Assembly: GCF_001570605.1 (NCBI RefSeq)
Contig: NZ_BBXG01000003.1
Location: 248,001 to 312,000 of the forward strand
Reading direction: 5' to 3'
Origin: Herbidospora cretacea
GTDB lineage: Bacteria > Actinomycetota > Actinomycetes > Streptosporangiales > Streptosporangiaceae
DNA length: 64,000 nucleotides
Made by a program: the position numbers and the translations under genes. Positions 8,887 through 17,496 of this stretch are shown piece after piece. The notes under the pieces are model-generated. The model saw only the letters and a program-made list of their open reading frames with translations, did not search any database and had not been told where the DNA came from. Within the stretch, counting starts at the first letter, position 1, and each line of letters starts with the position of its first letter.

Positions 8887-10812
8887 ATGAGCTCGATCTT
8901 CCAGGATGTGCGTGACTACGTCGCCGTCCCCCGGACGGCCTCGCTGCGTCTGGCCCCCGACGGCTCCCGGCTCGTGGCCGTCACGCAGTCCCTGAACCCC
9001 GACGGCAAGAGCTACGGCACGGCGCTCTACGACATCCCCCTCGACCCCGGCGGCGAGCCTGCCCGGCTGACCCGGTCGGCGAAGGGAGAGAGCGGCGCGG
9101 TCTTCACCCCCGACGGCGACCTGCTCTTCGTGTCGGCCCGCCCCGACCCGACCGAGAAGGACGAGAACGACAAGCCGGCCCTGTGGCTGCTGCCGAAGAC
9201 CGGCGAGCCCCGCCGCCTGGCCACCCGTCCGGGCGGGATCTCCGGCGTGCGGGCCGGAGGATCCTCGGTGGTGTACCTCTCCGAGGTGTTCCCCGGCGAC
9301 CCGGACACCGAGCGGCAGCGCCGCAAGGACCGCGAGGAGGCCGGGATCACCGCGATCCTCCACGAGGGCTACCCCGTCCGCTTCTGGGACCACGACCTCG
9401 GCCCCGGCCGTCCCCGCCTGTTCTCGCTGGAGCACGGCGACCTGACCCCCGACGCGGGCGACGCGCTGCAGCGGACCGCCTTCGACGTCACCCCCGACGG
9501 CGCGACCGTCGTCGCGCTGTGGCGCGAGGAGTTCCCCCTCGGCGACTACCGCGCCCGCGTGGTCGCGCTGACCGGCGGCGAGCGCCGCGTCCTGGCCGCT
9601 GACGACGACCACCACTTCGAGGGTCCCGTCGTGGTCTCGCCCGACGGCCGCTACGTCGCCTGCCACCGCGAGCGCCTCACCACCGAGACCCTCTCGGCCA
9701 GGGGCGAGCTGTGGCTGATCGACCTGGAGACCGGCGACCAGCGCTCCCTTGGCGACTCCGGCCACTCGATCGCCTGGGCCCCCGACTCCTCCTTCCTGTA
9801 CGCCGCCTGCGACGACCGCGGCCGCCGCCCGATCTTCGCGGTGTCCCTCGACGGCGAGCGCCGCCGCGTCACCTCCGACCACGGCGCCTACATCGAGATC
9901 AACGTGGCCCCCGACGGCACCGTCTACGCCCTGCGCGGCGCCGTCGACCACCCGCCCGTCCCGGTGAGGCTCACCGAAGGCGGCTACGTCACGCTGCCGT
10001 CCCCCACCCCCGACCTCGACCTGCCCGGCACCCTCACCGAGGTGACCGCCACCGCCGAGGACGGCACCGAGATCCACGCCTGGCTGGTGCTGCCCGCCTC
10101 GGAGCAGCCCGCCCCGCTGCTGCTGTGGATCCACGGCGGCCCGCTCGGCAGCTGGAACGACTGGTCGTGGCGGTGGAACCCCTGGCTGATGGCCGCGAAG
10201 GGCTACGCCGTGCTGCTGCCCGACCCCGCCATGTCGACCGGCTACGGGCAGCGGATGATCGACCGGGGCTGGGGCGAATGGGGCCCGGTCACCCACGGCG
10301 ACCTGATGGCGATCACCGACGCCGCCTGCAAGCTCCCCGAGATCGACGAGGCCCGCACCGCCGCCATGGGCGGCTCCTTCGGCGGCTACATGGCCAACTG
10401 GGTGGCCGGCCACACCGACCGCTTCAAGGCGATCGTCACCCACGCCTCCCTGTGGAACCTCGACCAGTTCGCCGGCACGACCGACGTCTCCTCCTACTGG
10501 CAGCGCGAGTTCGGCGCCCCCGGCTCCGACCGCTACCGGCGCCTGTCGCCGCACCACTGGCTCGACCGGATCACCACGCCGATGCTGGTCATCCACGGCG
10601 ACAAGGACTACCGCGTCCCCATCGGGGAGGGCCTGCGCCTGTGGTGGGACCTCCAGCGCACCGGCGCCGAGGCCAAGTTCCTGTACTTCCCCGACGAGAA
10701 CCACTGGATCCTCAAACCCGGCAACTCGATCGCCTGGTACGACACCGTCTTCGCGTTCCTGGCCCACCACGTGCTGGGCGAGGACTGGGACAGGCCCGGC
10801 TCGGTGGCCTGA
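8887..10812 (+). CDS. S9 family serine peptidase (prolyl oligopeptidase/acylaminoacyl peptidase type)
   Basis: 641 residues. The first ~380 form a TolB/WD-like beta-propeller with repeated LAPDGS, FTPDGDL, VSPDGRY and APDSSFLY blades. The C-terminal alpha/beta hydrolase carries GGSFGGY with nucleophile Ser497, Asp574 in HGDKDYRVP and His606 in DENHW. There is no signal peptide, so it is cytoplasmic. Members cleave short peptides, often at Pro or N-acylated residues; specificity here is unknown. The gene lies between hemH and the lower-GC methyltransferase operon, so its 3' end marks the left border of the likely acquired segment. Confidence 0.93.
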   Translation: MSSIFQDVRDYVAVPRTASLRLAPDGSRLVAVTQSLNPDGKSYGTALYDIPLDPGGEPARLTRSAKGESGAVFTPDGDLLFVSARPDPTEKDENDKPALWLLPKTGEPRRLATRPGGISGVRAGGSSVVYLSEVFPGDPDTERQRRKDREEAGITAILHEGYPVRFWDHDLGPGRPRLFSLEHGDLTPDAGDALQRTAFDVTPDGATVVALWREEFPLGDYRARVVALTGGERRVLAADDDHHFEGPVVVSPDGRYVACHRERLTTETLSARGELWLIDLETGDQRSLGDSGHSIAWAPDSSFLYAACDDRGRRPIFAVSLDGERRRVTSDHGAYIEINVAPDGTVYALRGAVDHPPVPVRLTEGGYVTLPSPTPDLDLPGTLTEVTATAEDGTEIHAWLVLPASEQPAPLLLWIHGGPLGSWNDWSWRWNPWLMAAKGYAVLLPDPAMSTGYGQRMIDRGWGEWGPVTHGDLMAITDAACKLPEIDEARTAAMGGSFGGYMANWVAGHTDRFKAIVTHASLWNLDQFAGTTDVSSYWQREFGAPGSDRYRRLSPHHWLDRITTPMLVIHGDKDYRVPIGEGLRLWWDLQRTGAEAKFLYFPDENHWILKPGNSIAWYDTVFAFLAHHVLGEDWDRPGSVA

Positions 10813-10979
10813 CGACCGGGGCTCGGTTCTCGTAACCGGGCCCCCGTCATATTTATAGACAAACCCTTTTGCGTACCCGGTTCCCCTCCGCTGTAAAGCA
10901 TCTAATCTCGATCTGATGAATACGTCCCTATCTCGTTAGTATTCACCGTTCATAGCTATGCTCGGGCGGATTGTCATTT

Positions 10980-10985
10980 TATGAT
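10980..10985 (+). promoter_or_regulatory. Probable -10 element (TATGAT) of the methyltransferase-NurA-HerA operon
   Basis: It ends six bases before the ATG at 10992, matching the leaderless layout of other genes in this window, and supports that ATG over the in-frame TTG at 10971. No clear -35 is seen. The preceding 100 bases are noticeably AT-rich for this genome. Confidence 0.5.
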
Positions 10986-10991
10986 CACCGC

Positions 10992-12131
10992 ATGCCGGTA
11001 GCGGTGGACATGGAGGCATGGCCGGAAGACTGGCTCCGACTGAATGCGGTTTGCCCCTACTACACGATGTTCCCGCTGGATTTCCCCCTTCGGCAGATGG
11101 CCGTATATCCCGAGGCCAAGAGCGTCCTTGACCCCTTCTGCGGTCGGGGAACCACTCTGTTCGCCGCCCGGCTGGCCGGTCGATCCGCAGTGGGCATCGA
11201 TCTGAATCCGGTCGCGAGTGCGATCGCCCGAGCGAAACTCACCCGTGTCGGGCCGGCGCCGGTGGTCCGCCTGACCAGAAAACTGATCAAGGAATACGGC
11301 TGTGCCCCCGCTCCTGCCGGGGATTTCTGGAACTGGGCCTTCCACAGCCGGACGCTGCGGGAAATCGCCGCCCTCCGGACGGGATTACTCGACCGGCAGG
11401 ACACGCCCACCTCGGTGATGCTCCGTGCCCTGATTCTGGGGATTCTCCACGGCCCGAGAAACAAGGGATTACCGTCCTATCTGTCCAACCAGATGCCTAG
11501 GACCTACGCCTCGAAACCCGCCTACGCGGTCCGGTTCTGGCGTGAGCGGGATCTTCGGCCCGTATTCGTCGATCCGGTTCAGGTGATCACGCGCAGAGCG
11601 GAGCGGATGCTGCGCGGCCTCCCGCCCCGTACCGCTGGGGAGGTTCTGACAGGAGACGCGGCCTCGACCGTGGCCCGGCTGAAACGACGATTCGACCTCG
11701 TGGTCACGTCCCCTCCCTACTACGGAATGCGGACGTATGTGCCTGACCAGTGGCTCAGGAACTGGTTCCTCGGCGGGCCGCCGAACGTGCCCTACGGGAC
11801 TGCGGGCCAACTCGCCACCCAGAGGAACCAGGCGGCCTTCGTCTCCGCCATGGCCGAGGTCTGGCGCGCGGTCGCGAGCCGATGCTCGCCCGGAGCTCAT
11901 CTGGTGATCCGCTTCGGGGCCCTTCCCTCCGTCGGCGTCTCACCCGAGAAGATGCTCCTCGCCTCACTAAGGGAGGCGAAAGCGGGATGGCTCGTGCGGG
12001 ACGTGTGCCCGGCAGGGTCCGCCAGTGGGCCCCGCCGGCAGGCGGAACAGTTCAACGGGAAACATCAGACGATGGGGGTCGCCGTCGACGAGATTGATGT
12101 CACCGCCGAATTGCTGAGAAGACGCGGGTGA
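10992..12131 (+). CDS. Site-specific DNA methyltransferase (N6-adenine or N4-cytosine type), first gene of a candidate defence operon
   Basis: 379 residues. SAM-binding motif I is DPFCGRGTT at 47-55 and the catalytic motif IV is TSPPY at 239-243, which marks an amino-methyltransferase of DNA (N6-A or N4-C). About 185 residues separate the two motifs and probably hold the target-recognition part. DPFxGxGT with TSPPY resembles the COG0863/N6_N4_Mtase group, but there motif IV usually comes first, so the order here is alpha-like or permuted. An in-frame TTG at 10971 would add seven residues; I prefer the ATG because of the TATGAT six bases upstream. It is followed after six bases by the NurA-like gene. 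Local GC (about 62% at 11101-11160, counted by hand) is well below the S9 peptidase gene (about 82% at 9541-9600). Likely role: self-DNA marking for the operon; the target site is unknown. Confidence 0.88.
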   Translation: MPVAVDMEAWPEDWLRLNAVCPYYTMFPLDFPLRQMAVYPEAKSVLDPFCGRGTTLFAARLAGRSAVGIDLNPVASAIARAKLTRVGPAPVVRLTRKLIKEYGCAPAPAGDFWNWAFHSRTLREIAALRTGLLDRQDTPTSVMLRALILGILHGPRNKGLPSYLSNQMPRTYASKPAYAVRFWRERDLRPVFVDPVQVITRRAERMLRGLPPRTAGEVLTGDAASTVARLKRRFDLVVTSPPYYGMRTYVPDQWLRNWFLGGPPNVPYGTAGQLATQRNQAAFVSAMAEVWRAVASRCSPGAHLVIRFGALPSVGVSPEKMLLASLREAKAGWLVRDVCPAGSASGPRRQAEQFNGKHQTMGVAVDEIDVTAELLRRRG

Positions 12132-12137
12132 TCGGCG

Positions 12138-13262
12138 ATGTTCGATCCGGACCGTCTTCCCGAGTTGAAAGAGCTGGTTCGTCAGGCGACGTCGGGTGAC
12201 TCGAATCTCCTGGACGAGGTGATGAGCGACGTCACACTGCTGAAACAGGACGTCAGCACCATTCAGCCCCGGAACACCAACAGGATCTCGCTGGTCGCCT
12301 CCGATGGGGGCAACAACCGTCTGGTCTTCAATCCCTTCTCGCTCCAAGTAGTACGCGTCGTGGACACCTTCGGCCAGGAACTGGTCCTTGACGTCATCTC
12401 GCCGTCGAGCGACACGACCGCATTGGGCCGGCGTCACCTTCGTCAGGGCACCCCTCTAGGGAGGCTGATGAGTGATCTGAACGCCACCTCGCTGGCCGAT
12501 CTCAGCCCGATGATCCCTGCCAATCCGAAGTCGCAGTCGTGGCCGTTGGTCTTCCGGGACCTGTGCGAATGGGCGGCGCTGTACGACCTGATCACGAAGC
12601 AGACATGGGGCAGCGACACCCTGATCGTCAGAGACGGTCTCCTCAGAGCCAAGATCTTCCGGGATGACCTTTTCGTCCAGATGTACAGGAAGATCAAAGA
12701 GGCGATCGAGGTGACCAGGAGGACGCGCAGAAGAGAGATCTTCCTGGTGGGCATCGCGAAGCGGTCCCGGGTGATCGAGCGCTATCGGCTCGCGATGGCC
12801 GTTCAGGATGTCTTCAGGGCCGGTTACGCCTGCTACGTCCCCGTGCCTGCCGCGCTGCAGAGCAAGGTCTACGAATGGGACGAGTACGTCCGTTCGCCGG
12901 AGGACTCCGATGACGGCAGGGAGAATCCGAAGTTCAACATGGGCGCGATGCATCTGGTCAGGTTCGGCGGCCGTTCCGGAGACCCGGTGTGGACCGTCGA
13001 CATCCTGCACAGCGAGACCGACCGGGCCCAGCAGGTGTTCGGTTCCCTGCTGGACGACGCGCAGAAGGGCTTTCCCGTCCCCTTCTATCCGCACTGCCTT
13101 CAGGAGGCCGACCGGCACGCGCAGGTGGTCGACCTGGACCTGGCGATTCTGCAGGACTCACTTGAGGAGGCCGTTCGTGAACAGATCGCCGCTGATCGAC
13201 GGCATGTGTTCGACGCCCAGCGCCTCGCCGTCGCCGATCCGGCGGCTGTGAGGTATCAATGA
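12138..13262 (+). CDS. NurA-like nuclease
   Basis: 374 residues. The NurA-domain signatures appear in order: Asp56 in ASDGG (motif I), Asp166 in LIVRDGLL, Lys208 in VGIAKRS, and a C-terminal FPVPFYPHCLQEADRHA block matching the NurA proline/histidine motif. NurA is known as an RNase H-like fold, Mn-dependent 5'-3' exo/endonuclease that acts with the HerA hexamer. The start lies six bases after the methyltransferase stop, and the 3' end overlaps the HerA gene by four bases (ATGA), as expected for proteins made in a complex. Cytoplasmic. Sequence similarity is judged from motifs only; a profile search against the NurA family would settle it. Confidence 0.85.
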   Translation: MFDPDRLPELKELVRQATSGDSNLLDEVMSDVTLLKQDVSTIQPRNTNRISLVASDGGNNRLVFNPFSLQVVRVVDTFGQELVLDVISPSSDTTALGRRHLRQGTPLGRLMSDLNATSLADLSPMIPANPKSQSWPLVFRDLCEWAALYDLITKQTWGSDTLIVRDGLLRAKIFRDDLFVQMYRKIKEAIEVTRRTRRREIFLVGIAKRSRVIERYRLAMAVQDVFRAGYACYVPVPAALQSKVYEWDEYVRSPEDSDDGRENPKFNMGAMHLVRFGGRSGDPVWTVDILHSETDRAQQVFGSLLDDAQKGFPVPFYPHCLQEADRHAQVVDLDLAILQDSLEEAVREQIAADRRHVFDAQRLAVADPAAVRYQ

Positions 13263-15457
13263 CCCTCTTCGAGAAGCAGAATGTGGTCGGCACCTTCCTC
13301 GGTTTCTCGGAAGGAGGGCTGGAATTCCACGCCGACCTCGTCCTGCCCTACCGCAACGACTTCCAGTCGTCGCCCATGCACGGGCAGTTCATCATCGTGG
13401 GATTGGAGAACGACACCGAAGCGGTGCTCGGCCGGATCACCACGATCTCCGCCCAGGGCCGCTTGGTCTCCGGAACCGGAGAGGACTACGCGTTGCGGCA
13501 GCAGCGCGAAGACCGCGCCATTCCGGAGGACCTCCGGGAGCAGTATCTGAAATACCGCGTCGACATCCGCATCCTCGGCGTCCTCCGGATCGGGGAAGCG
13601 GGAAAGCCGCCGATGTTCGTGCCCTCCCACCGGCGACTGCCCCATGTGGGGGCGAAGGTCGCCTTCCTCTCCGAGGAACTTCTCCGTCACGTGGCCGGCG
13701 CCGCCGGCGACGAGGCAGCCGAACTGGGGTTCCTGGCATTCGGGGAGTTCGTGTTCGCCGGTGACGACCCACGGGTGGGCGACGTGGAGTGGCTGGAAGT
13801 ACGGAGTCCCAAGGTCATCCCACGTTTCAACGTCAACCAATTGGTCAGCAGGCGTTCCTTCGTCTTCGCGCGAGCCGGTTTCGGTAAGTCCAACCTCGTG
13901 AAGATGCAGTTCTCGAACCTGTACGGCCAGGCCAAGGCGCCCACTACGACCAAGCGGGACCGTCAAGTCCCCGTGGGCACGGTGATCTTCGATCCGGACG
14001 GCGAGTACTACTGGCCGGATGACAAGGGCAGACCGGGGCTCTGTGACGTCCCCCAGTTGAAAGACCGGCTGGTGGTCTTCACCGACAAGGAGGGCGACAG
14101 CGACTTCTACCGGTCCTTCGTCGTGGACAGGGTGAAGCTCAACATCAAGGAACTCCAGGCGGCCAAGGTCGTCTCCCTGGTCATCCCAGCCGAACGCCAG
14201 GACCAGCAGAACGTCGCCAAGCTCAAGCAGTTACGCCCCGAGGCCTGGGAACAGCTGGTCGATCAGGTGTGGCGGGAGAAGGGCGGCACCGACCTTCGCC
14301 ACATCTACAGCGCTCTCCAGCTCAAGTCCGACGGCACTCAGGACGCAGAGGCGCTGGCGGCCCGCGCGAACATGGTGCGTATCGTCAACGCACTCCACGA
14401 CCCTTCCAGCCAGCTTCTGGGGGCGCTCCGCCAAGCGCTCTCCGACGGCATGCTCTGCGTGGTCGACATCTCCCAAATGCGTGGAGCGCAGGGGCTCGCC
14501 CTGGCGGGAGTGATCCTCCAGCACATCTTCGAACACAACCAGGTCGAGTTCACGAAGAAGAACTCGCGCAGCATCCCGACGATCGCGGTCATCGAAGAGG
14601 CTCAGTCCGTCCTCAGCCCCGCTGCGGCGCAGGGTGAGGGTCCTTTCGTCTCCTGGGTCAAAGAGGGGCGGAAATACGATCTCGGCGCGGTACTGATCAC
14701 TCAGCAGCCGGCCAGCATTCCTCCGGAGATCCTTTCCCAGGGGGACAACTGGTTCATCTTCCATCTCCTCAGCGAGGGAGACCTGCGCGCCGCGAAGAAA
14801 GCGAACGCCCATTTCTCCGACGATCTGCTGTCGTCCCTGCTGAACGAACCCATCCCCGGCCATGGGATCTTCTGGTCCAGCGCCGGAACCACGCCGTATC
14901 CCATTCCGATCCGCGCGATGCTCTTCGAAAACATGGTCAAGCCGGCCGATCCGAACTACGACCGTGGTCCCGTGGACTGCTACGCGTCCGGGCTGAGGAG
15001 ACGACTCCAGCAGGCTGTCCGCCATGCGATCCAGGCTGCGGGCGGGCGCGGCGTCACCGTCGCCGACCACCTCGACACCATCGACACCTTCGCGAAGGCG
15101 GTGATCCAGCAACTGGCCGACAACGCTGACTTCCACCGCGAGGTACGGACTGACCGGGGCTACCCCTGGGGCGGGCTGCTGAAAATCCTCGCGGTAGGTC
15201 TACCCCCGACATGGAGTGGAGATCGCCGGGATTGGATTCGAGAACGTGGACTCGACGTACGAGCTCTGAACGAGGTTCTCGGCCGCGGTGCGTGGCTGGC
15301 GGAAGCGCGCCCACGAGCCAACGACCCCATGAAGTCGGCCAAGTGGGTGAAGTTGCGGGGCGTCGCCCCTTCGGCTCAGCAAGGGGCACCTCCGCCGCTT
15401 GAGGAGTGGGTGCCGGACGATCGCAATGCTCCTCCGCCCGACGTGGATTACCTCTAG
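13259..15457 (+). CDS. HerA-like DNA translocase ATPase (HAS-barrel plus DUF87 domain)
   Basis: 732 residues. An N-terminal HAS-barrel (about 1-110) precedes a FtsK/HerA-type RecA-like core: Walker A RAGFGKSN with Lys210, Walker B IAVIEEAQ with Glu446/447, EGRKYDLG carrying the likely arginine finger, and LITQQP as sensor. The last ~170 residues are an extra domain I do not recognise, ending in a Pro/Asp-rich tail. HerA hexamers pump DNA and feed it to NurA; bacterial HerA proteins are also known paired with SIR2 or DUF4297 effectors in anti-phage systems. The ATG overlaps the NurA stop. GC is lower than the surroundings. The gene ends 19 bases before a convergent nucleotidyltransferase gene. 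Confidence 0.92.
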   Translation: MTLFEKQNVVGTFLGFSEGGLEFHADLVLPYRNDFQSSPMHGQFIIVGLENDTEAVLGRITTISAQGRLVSGTGEDYALRQQREDRAIPEDLREQYLKYRVDIRILGVLRIGEAGKPPMFVPSHRRLPHVGAKVAFLSEELLRHVAGAAGDEAAELGFLAFGEFVFAGDDPRVGDVEWLEVRSPKVIPRFNVNQLVSRRSFVFARAGFGKSNLVKMQFSNLYGQAKAPTTTKRDRQVPVGTVIFDPDGEYYWPDDKGRPGLCDVPQLKDRLVVFTDKEGDSDFYRSFVVDRVKLNIKELQAAKVVSLVIPAERQDQQNVAKLKQLRPEAWEQLVDQVWREKGGTDLRHIYSALQLKSDGTQDAEALAARANMVRIVNALHDPSSQLLGALRQALSDGMLCVVDISQMRGAQGLALAGVILQHIFEHNQVEFTKKNSRSIPTIAVIEEAQSVLSPAAAQGEGPFVSWVKEGRKYDLGAVLITQQPASIPPEILSQGDNWFIFHLLSEGDLRAAKKANAHFSDDLLSSLLNEPIPGHGIFWSSAGTTPYPIPIRAMLFENMVKPADPNYDRGPVDCYASGLRRRLQQAVRHAIQAAGGRGVTVADHLDTIDTFAKAVIQQLADNADFHREVRTDRGYPWGGLLKILAVGLPPTWSGDRRDWIRERGLDVRALNEVLGRGAWLAEARPRANDPMKSAKWVKLRGVAPSAQQGAPPPLEEWVPDDRNAPPPDVDYL

Positions 15458-15476
15458 CGTCCGGCCACGGCTCGGT

Positions 15477-16214
15477 TCAGAGGTCGATCGCGCCGGCGAT
15501 CACGGCCCGGACGAGGTCGGAGGCCGCCAGGGCGCGTTCCCGCGCGTCCCTCATGAGCGGGGGCTCGCCCCGCCGGTAGGCCAGCCCTTCGCGGATCACC
15601 CGGTGGTGGGTCTCGGGGAAGGTCGCCAGGGCGTACTCCCCGGCCGCCTCCTTCGTGATCACGCGGCCGGTCGCGATCGTGCAGTGCAGGCGCGGTGAGC
15701 ACAGGGTCGCCCAGGCGATCTCCGCGCGGCGGACCCGGCGGTGCCGCATCGCCTCGGCGTACGCCGCCCAGTATCCGTTCAGGTTGGCGAGGTTCCACTC
15801 GCGCAGCCGGGCGGGCTCGGGGTCCAGGTTCAGCTCGCGCGGGTGCGGGCCGCGCAGGGCGATGCCGTGGTCGCGCAGGACGAGCCACTGCACGGGGTTC
15901 ACGTCGAAGCCCTGCCCGGGGCGGTAGTGCAGGCCGGTGCTGGAGGCCAGCGGGCGGATCGTCGTGACCGGGCGCGCGACGTCGTCCTGGTGGACGAAGA
16001 CGCCGTTGACGGTGGGGAAGCCGAGCAGCATGCGCGCGTAGTGGAGGCCCCGGGCGTTCACCTCGCCCGAGGTCAGGGCGACGAAGTCGAGGTCGCTGCG
16101 GCGGGGGCGGAAGGCCCCCAGGGCGGCGGAGCCGACCAGGTAGAAGGCCGTGATCCGGCCGGGCAGCAGGCGATCCGCCAGGGTGAGGTAGCGCGTGGCG
16201 TTCGGGTGCGGCAT
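15477..16214 (-). CDS. Nucleotidyltransferase domain protein with aminoglycoside-adenylyltransferase-like C-terminus
   Basis: 245 residues. The N-terminus has the Pol-beta-type signature VGSAALGAF followed by RSDLDFV, with the two metal-binding aspartates. The rest resembles the DUF4111/AadA-like helical domain. It may adenylylate or nucleotidylate a small molecule; a resistance function cannot be assumed. I chose the ATG at 16214 because the nucleotidyltransferase domain begins there and because the longer frame would run into the start of the inositol phosphatase gene. It is convergent with the HerA-like gene and diverges from the phosphatase gene. It is high-GC like its housekeeping neighbours, so it is probably not part of the defence operon. 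Confidence 0.8.
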   Translation of the reverse strand: MPHPNATRYLTLADRLLPGRITAFYLVGSAALGAFRPRRSDLDFVALTSGEVNARGLHYARMLLGFPTVNGVFVHQDDVARPVTTIRPLASSTGLHYRPGQGFDVNPVQWLVLRDHGIALRGPHPRELNLDPEPARLREWNLANLNGYWAAYAEAMRHRRVRRAEIAWATLCSPRLHCTIATGRVITKEAAGEYALATFPETHHRVIREGLAYRRGEPPLMRDARERALAASDLVRAVIAGAIDL

Positions 16215-16242
16215 GCGAGGAAACCTATCCGGCGGGCCTCGG

Positions 16243-16248
16243 TAGCCT
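16243..16248 (+). promoter_or_regulatory. Probable -10 element (TAGCCT), leaderless
   Basis: Six bases separate this hexamer from the ATG at 16255, and no ribosome site is present. Confidence 0.5.
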
Positions 16249-16254
16249 GATCGC

Positions 16255-17064
16255 ATGCCGCTGAACCCGGACAAATTCCTCGATCTCGCCCGGAGCATCG
16301 CGATCGAGGCGGGCGACCTGCTGCTCGCCGAACGCGCCGCGCTGTCCGCCCGCCCCGAAGTGGTGGAGACCAAGTCCAGCCCCACCGACGTCGTGACCGC
16401 CCTCGACCGCGCCGCCGAGGACCTGATCCGGGCCCGGATCACCGAGAACCGCCCGGACGACGCGATCCTCGGCGAGGAGGGCGGCGACACCCCCGGCGCG
16501 GGCGACGCCCGCTGGGTCGTCGACCCCATCGACGGGACGGTCAACTTCCTCTACGGCCTGCCCGCCTGGTCGGTGTCGATCGGCGTCGAGGTCGACGGGG
16601 TGATCGTGGCGGGGGTGGTCAACGTGCCGCCGATGGGGGAGGTGTTCACCGCCGTCCGGGGCGGCGGGGCGTTCCTGAACGACCGGCCGATCTCGTGCTC
16701 GACCGGGGTGCCGCTGGAGCGGGCGCTGGTGGCGACCGGGTTCGGGTACGCCGCGGGGCGCCGGGCCGTGCAGGCGCAGGTGCTGGCCGAGGTGCTGCCC
16801 CGGGTGCGGGACATCCGCCGGGGCGGGTCGTGCGCGGTGGACCTGTGCTCGGTGGCGGCCGGGCGGGTGGACGCCTACTACGAGCGCGGCACCAACTACT
16901 GGGACCACGCCGCGGGCGGTCTGATCGCCGAGGAGGCCGGCGCGAAGGTCGGGGGGCTGCGCGGGACGTCGTACAACATCGAGATGGGCCTGGCCGCCGC
17001 GCCGGGGCTGTTCGACCAGCTCCACGACCTGCTGCTCGGCCTGGACCCCGAAAGGGATCTCTGA
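16255..17064 (+). CDS. Inositol monophosphatase family protein
   Basis: 269 residues, the usual length. Metal-binding motifs: EEG near residue 79, then DPIDGTVNF (around 92-100), and the C-terminal NYWDHAAGGLIAEEAG. The family hydrolyses phosphate from myo-inositol-1-phosphate or related compounds such as histidinol phosphate or fructose-1,6-bisphosphate; substrate is undecided. It lies upstream of cutRS-like genes as in streptomycetes (from memory). A strong terminator follows and includes the stop codon. Confidence 0.92.
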   Translation: MPLNPDKFLDLARSIAIEAGDLLLAERAALSARPEVVETKSSPTDVVTALDRAAEDLIRARITENRPDDAILGEEGGDTPGAGDARWVVDPIDGTVNFLYGLPAWSVSIGVEVDGVIVAGVVNVPPMGEVFTAVRGGGAFLNDRPISCSTGVPLERALVATGFGYAAGRRAVQAQVLAEVLPRVRDIRRGGSCAVDLCSVAAGRVDAYYERGTNYWDHAAGGLIAEEAGAKVGGLRGTSYNIEMGLAAAPGLFDQLHDLLLGLDPERDL

Positions 17065-17127
17065 GCAGAGCGCGAGGCCCCGCCGACCTGTTGGTCGCGC
17101 GGGGCCTCGCTCTGCTCGGGAGGGTTT
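17063..17127 (+). terminator. Strong rho-independent terminator after the inositol monophosphatase gene
   Basis: Arms 17063-17083 and 17099-17117 pair over about 19 bp (GAGCAGAGCG... with ...CGCTCTGCTC), with a two-base bulge, and are followed by a run of five T. The 5' arm begins within the TGA stop codon. Confidence 0.85.
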
Positions 17128-17143
17128 TTCCAGCCTGGGTCAG

Positions 17144-17308
17144 TCAGCGCTGAAGAGGGATGCCGTGGTCGTCGGCCAACCTCCGAAGATCCTCGATCTC
17201 GGCGGTGAGGGTGTCGGCGAGGAAATCGTCGCCGGCGTTGGTGGCCTCCTGCAGTCCCTTGTAGGCCTGGTCGAGCCGGGTTTCGATCGTGCTCGTGAAC
17301 TCGCCCAT
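17144..17308 (-). CDS. Short conserved-looking hypothetical protein (54 residues)
   Basis: A 54-residue open frame starts at ATG 17308, seven bases after a clear GAAAGAAGGTGAG ribosome site. The sequence begins MGEFTSTIETRLDQAY and ends DHGIPLQR. It is acidic, probably all-helical and mostly a coiled-coil-like amphipathic helix pattern. Codon third positions are G/C-rich, as in real genes here. It lies between the inositol phosphatase terminator and the divergent response-regulator gene. I do not recognise a family; function unknown. Confidence 0.7.
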   Translation of the reverse strand: MGEFTSTIETRLDQAYKGLQEATNAGDDFLADTLTAEIEDLRRLADDHGIPLQR

Positions 17309-17496
17309 CTCACCTTCTTTCCTGTGGGGTCGACGAGCCGACGCGGAAGCGGACGCGAAGGCTCGGGGGTATGTCCACCTCTACCCACCCTGCTTAAACA
17401 CCTAAACATGGAAATTTCTCCATCTCGGGATGAGCCTTACCGTGCACTTACGGTCACTGCCGCGAGAATGAAGCCACCTGATGAAGGAGGAGCCCG

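Noticed and set aside
10992-15457. The operon as BREX, DISARM, Dnd or Pgl
   Set aside because: No PglX, PglZ, BrxC, DrmA/DrmB, DndCD or similar proteins are present; the only shared part is a methyltransferase.
15477-16214. The nucleotidyltransferase as fourth member of the HerA operon or as a MNT-type toxin-antitoxin part
   Set aside because: It is convergent, has the high GC of its other neighbours, is twice the size of MNT antitoxins, and has no HEPN partner.
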